From Mycobacterium paraseoulense (GTDB lineage: Bacteria; Actinomycetota; Actinomycetes; Mycobacteriales; Mycobacteriaceae): a stretch of 64,000 nucleotides of DNA. A model generated the notes under the pieces. That model searched no databases. It had not been told where the DNA came from and was given only the letters and a program-made list of their open reading frames with translations. Below are positions 60,164 through 64,000 of the stretch, piece by piece. The DNA lies in assembly GCF_010731655.1 (NCBI RefSeq), contig NZ_AP022619.1:3844001-3908000 (forward strand), given 5' to 3'. Position 1 is the first letter of the stretch, and the number at the start of each line of letters is the position of its first letter. A program made the position numbers and the translations under genes.

Positions 60164-60704
60164 CCGGCCAGACCTCCCGCGCCCGGCCCTGCAGCCGGAT
60201 GGCGATTCGAGCGACGGTGCCGCCGAGGGCGATGCCGCACGCCACGTCGCTGGGATAGTGCACCCCCAGCAGCATCCGCGACAACGCCATCGGGGGAACC
60301 AGCAGGGCGGTCAGCGGCAAACCGGTGATCCGGCCCATCAGGATGGCCGCGGCCGTCGTCGACGTGGCATGCGCTGACGGAAAGCTCAGCTGGCTGGGGG
60401 TTCCGACGTTCACCGCGACGGCCGGGTGATGCGGCCGCTTGCGCCGCACCACGCGCTTGACCAACACGGCGGCGGCGTGCGCGCTGAACGCACCGGCCCC
60501 GGCGACCAGCCAGTCGCCGGCGCGCTTCGGCATCAGCAGCGCGCCGACGGCCGCCACGGCCAGCCAGCCGATGCTGTGCTCGCCGAAATGGGACAGCGCG
60601 CGCGCCGCGGTCAGCACTCCGGGGCGACCGGCCAGCGCCGATTGCACGGCCACCAACGCGGCCACCTCGCCGGTTGGGGGCGCCGAGGGCGGAGCTTCAG
60701 GCAT
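60156..60704 (-). CDS. PAP2-family phosphatase (putative DPPR phosphatase)
   Basis: This 182-residue membrane PAP2 enzyme carries all three phosphatase motifs: KRVVRRKRP, PSAHA (in place of PSGH) and SRMLLGVHYPSDV. Its position between glfT2 and ubiA, matching Rv3807c, fits a proposed role in dephosphorylating decaprenyl-phosphoryl-phosphoribose to DPR, the substrate of DprE1. ATG 60704 overlaps the glfT2 stop by 8 bp, and its own end overlaps ubiA by 8 bp. Confidence 0.9.
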   Translation of the reverse strand: MPEAPPSAPPTGEVAALVAVQSALAGRPGVLTAARALSHFGEHSIGWLAVAAVGALLMPKRAGDWLVAGAGAFSAHAAAVLVKRVVRRKRPHHPAVAVNVGTPSQLSFPSAHATSTTAAAILMGRITGLPLTALLVPPMALSRMLLGVHYPSDVACGIALGGTVARIAIRLQGRAREVWPDE

Positions 60705-62591
60705 GCTCGCGCTCGGCGTGCGCGGGTAGCAGCGCCGTCTCCCACTTCTGCTTGCTGGACAGCACCGGCAACGCGTCACGGTAGGTCTTGCGCATCTCGT
60801 CGAACCGGCTCACCAGCCGGCGCTGCCGGCGCAGCGAGGCGAACAGCAGCTGGAACATCTTGCGCCGATCCCGTTGCCGGTAGACCACCCCGCACCCGTC
60901 GGCCGTCGTCACGGTGACGCCGTCAACCGTGCACAGCCGGAACCACCGCGCGTCCTGGGTCGGCACGTTGAATTCCGGGCGCTGGTGGGCTTCGGGGTCG
61001 GCCTTGGTCCCGTTGTGCGCGATGCCGCGTGCCAGCCGGTAACCGATCGACAGCGGATTCACCGGCGGCTTCATCGCCCTGGTCTTGTTCGCCGGCGGCG
61101 GCAGCTCACTCGCCGCAGGCAGCACCACGGCGTCCGGATACTCCTTGCGCAGCCGATGCACCTCGGGCAGCGCCGATTCCAGGATCGAGAAGATGTGCTC
61201 GGGGCCGGCCAGGAAGTCGTCGATGGCCTTGTTCTGGATCGCGACGGTCGAATACTCAAGGCAGGCAAGATGTTTCAGCGTCGCCTTGAGATGGCTGCGA
61301 ACAAGCCCGGTGACATCGCCGTCCCAGTGCATCGCGGCGACCACCAGCCGGTTACGCAGATGGAAGTACGCCTGCCAGTCGATGGCGTCGTCCTTGTCAC
61401 TCCAGGCCATGTGCCAGATCGCCGCGCCGGGCAGCGTCACGGTGGGATACCCGTGCTCGCCGGCGCGCAGACCGTATTCGGCGTCGTCCCACTTGATGAA
61501 CAGCGGCAGCGGCTGGCCCAGCTCCTCGGCGACCTGCCGCGGGATCATGCACGTCCACCAGCCGTTGAAGTCGACGTCGATGCGCCGGTGCAGCAGTGCG
61601 CTTCGAGAGTTCTTGTCGTTCAACGGGAATTCGGCGAAGTCGTGGTCGTACTCGGCGTGCGGGGCCGCGGTCCACATGAAGTTCGCCTGGTTGACGACCT
61701 CGCCCATGATGTGCAGGTGCGACGGCTCCTGCAGGTTGAGCATCTGACCGCCGATGAGCATGGGCGTCTTCGCGAAGCGGTGCAGCGCCAACACCCGCAG
61801 GATCGAATCCGGCTCGATGCGGATATCGTCGTCCATGAACAGGATCTGTTGACAGTCCGTGTTTTTCAGCGCTTCGTACATCACCCGGCTGTACCCGCCG
61901 GAACCGCCGAGGTTGGGCTGGTCGTGGATGGACAGCCGGTTGCCCAGGCCCGCGGCCGCCGCCGCGAAGTCCGGATGATCGCGCACCTTTCGGACGCCCT
62001 GGTCCGGCACGATAACCGCACCGATCACCTCGTCCACCAGCGGGTCCGCGGTGAGATCGGCCAGCGCGTTGACGCAGTCCGCGGGCCGATTGAACGTGGG
62101 GATGCCGACGGCGATGTTGGCCGTGCCCGGGGCCGGCTCGGTCGCGTACCAGCCACCGCTGACCAGGCTGACGGCGGTGTCGGTGGTGATGTCGAACCAG
62201 ATCCAGCCGCCGTCCTCGAACGGCTTGAGCGGCACCTCGATCTCCACGACGGCCGGCTGATCGTCGGTGCCGACGAACTGGCGGCCCTCCACGGAGATTC
62301 GCACCCCGGTGGCCTTCGTCCGGTACACGTCGACGCGGCCGGTTCCGGTCAGCTCGACCCGCAGCACCACCGACGTGCAGATCGACCAACGGCGCCAATA
62401 ACTGGCCGGGAACGCGTTGAAGTACGTGGCGAACGACACCTCGGACTCTTTGCCGATCTCCAGCGAGGTGCGGCTGGTCGCGTGGGCCCGCCGGGCGTTG
62501 GTGGTCGACTCCTCCAGGTACAGCTTGCGCACGTCGAGGGGCTCGCCCGGACGCGGCAGGATGATCCTGGAAAGCAGGCTTACAGCAGTCA

Positions 62592-62592
<1 letters not shown>
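60697..62592 (-). CDS. glfT2: Bifunctional galactofuranosyltransferase GlfT2
   Basis: This 631-residue GT2 processive enzyme builds the galactan chain with alternating beta-1,5 and beta-1,6 Galf. An N-terminal beta-barrel domain (about 1-150) precedes the GT-A domain (IAVGIPTFNRPADCVNAL). The DDD metal motif is at about 252-254 (LFMDDDIRIEPDSI), the catalytic acidic pair is near 368 (FIKWDDAEYGLRAGE), and WHMAWSDKDDAIDW follows. A helical C-terminal domain assembles the tetramer. Its ATG shares TGATG with the glf stop. Confidence 0.95.

Positions 62593-64000
<1,408 letters not shown>

Overview
The window is high-GC (about two thirds G+C) actinobacterial DNA. Gene order, protein sequences and promoter style identify a Mycobacterium, most likely a slow-growing non-tuberculous species close to the M. 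avium complex. It runs largely collinear with the M. tuberculosis Rv3762c-Rv3809c region, with several differences. DprE1 carries Ala where M. tuberculosis has the benzothiazinone-reactive Cys387, a substitution I recall from M. avium.

Left part (1-16 kb): a partial alkyl/aryl sulfatase; the 19-kDa lipoprotein lpqH, tail-to-tail with the tcrX-tcrY two-component system; a two-gene operon of tiny membrane proteins behind a SigF-like promoter; a YjbR-like protein; a long-family SAM methyltransferase; an aminoglycoside-phosphotransferase-like protein; an RCK_C membrane protein; two adjacent tRNAs (Arg-ACG, Ser-GCT); hisC2; a DUF4334 protein; a divergent DinB-like/echA21 pair; lipE; a third tRNA (Ser-UGA) with a truncated gene abutting its 3' end; a quinone oxidoreductase; and an aminotransferase-like protein lacking the expected PLP lysine.

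Centre (16-40 kb): a polyprenyl-sugar type membrane protein, the proteasome activator bpa, and the galactan initiation/export set wzt-glfT1-wzm. Then come a DUF732 secreted protein, a pterin-synthase-like protein, an NfeD-like plus SPFH pair, a Gre-like RNA polymerase factor, and the arabinan block gtrA-dprE1-dprE2-aftA-embC-embA-embB. An ArsR/SRPBCC/DinB-like three-gene operon sits between embC and embA.

Right part (40-64 kb): a secreted protein behind a perfect CRP-type palindrome, a membrane protein plus FHA-domain pair, fadE35, a membrane protein, and then on the minus strand the mycolate condensation operon (fadD32-pks13-accD4), Rv3802c-type lipase, fbpD, fbpA, and the galactan/arabinan operon glf-glfT2-PAP2-ubiA-aftB.

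Together these genes build the mycolyl-arabinogalactan core. Glf makes UDP-Galf. GlfT1 and GlfT2 build the galactan, which Wzm/Wzt are thought to export. UbiA, a PAP2 phosphatase and DprE1/E2 make the arabinose donor DPA. AftA, Emb proteins and AftB polymerise arabinan. AccD4, FadD32 and Pks13 condense mycolic acids, which the antigen 85 enzymes attach. Many genes start 6-8 nt after a TANNNT hexamer, consistent with leaderless transcripts. No insertion sequence, prophage or CRISPR array was seen.
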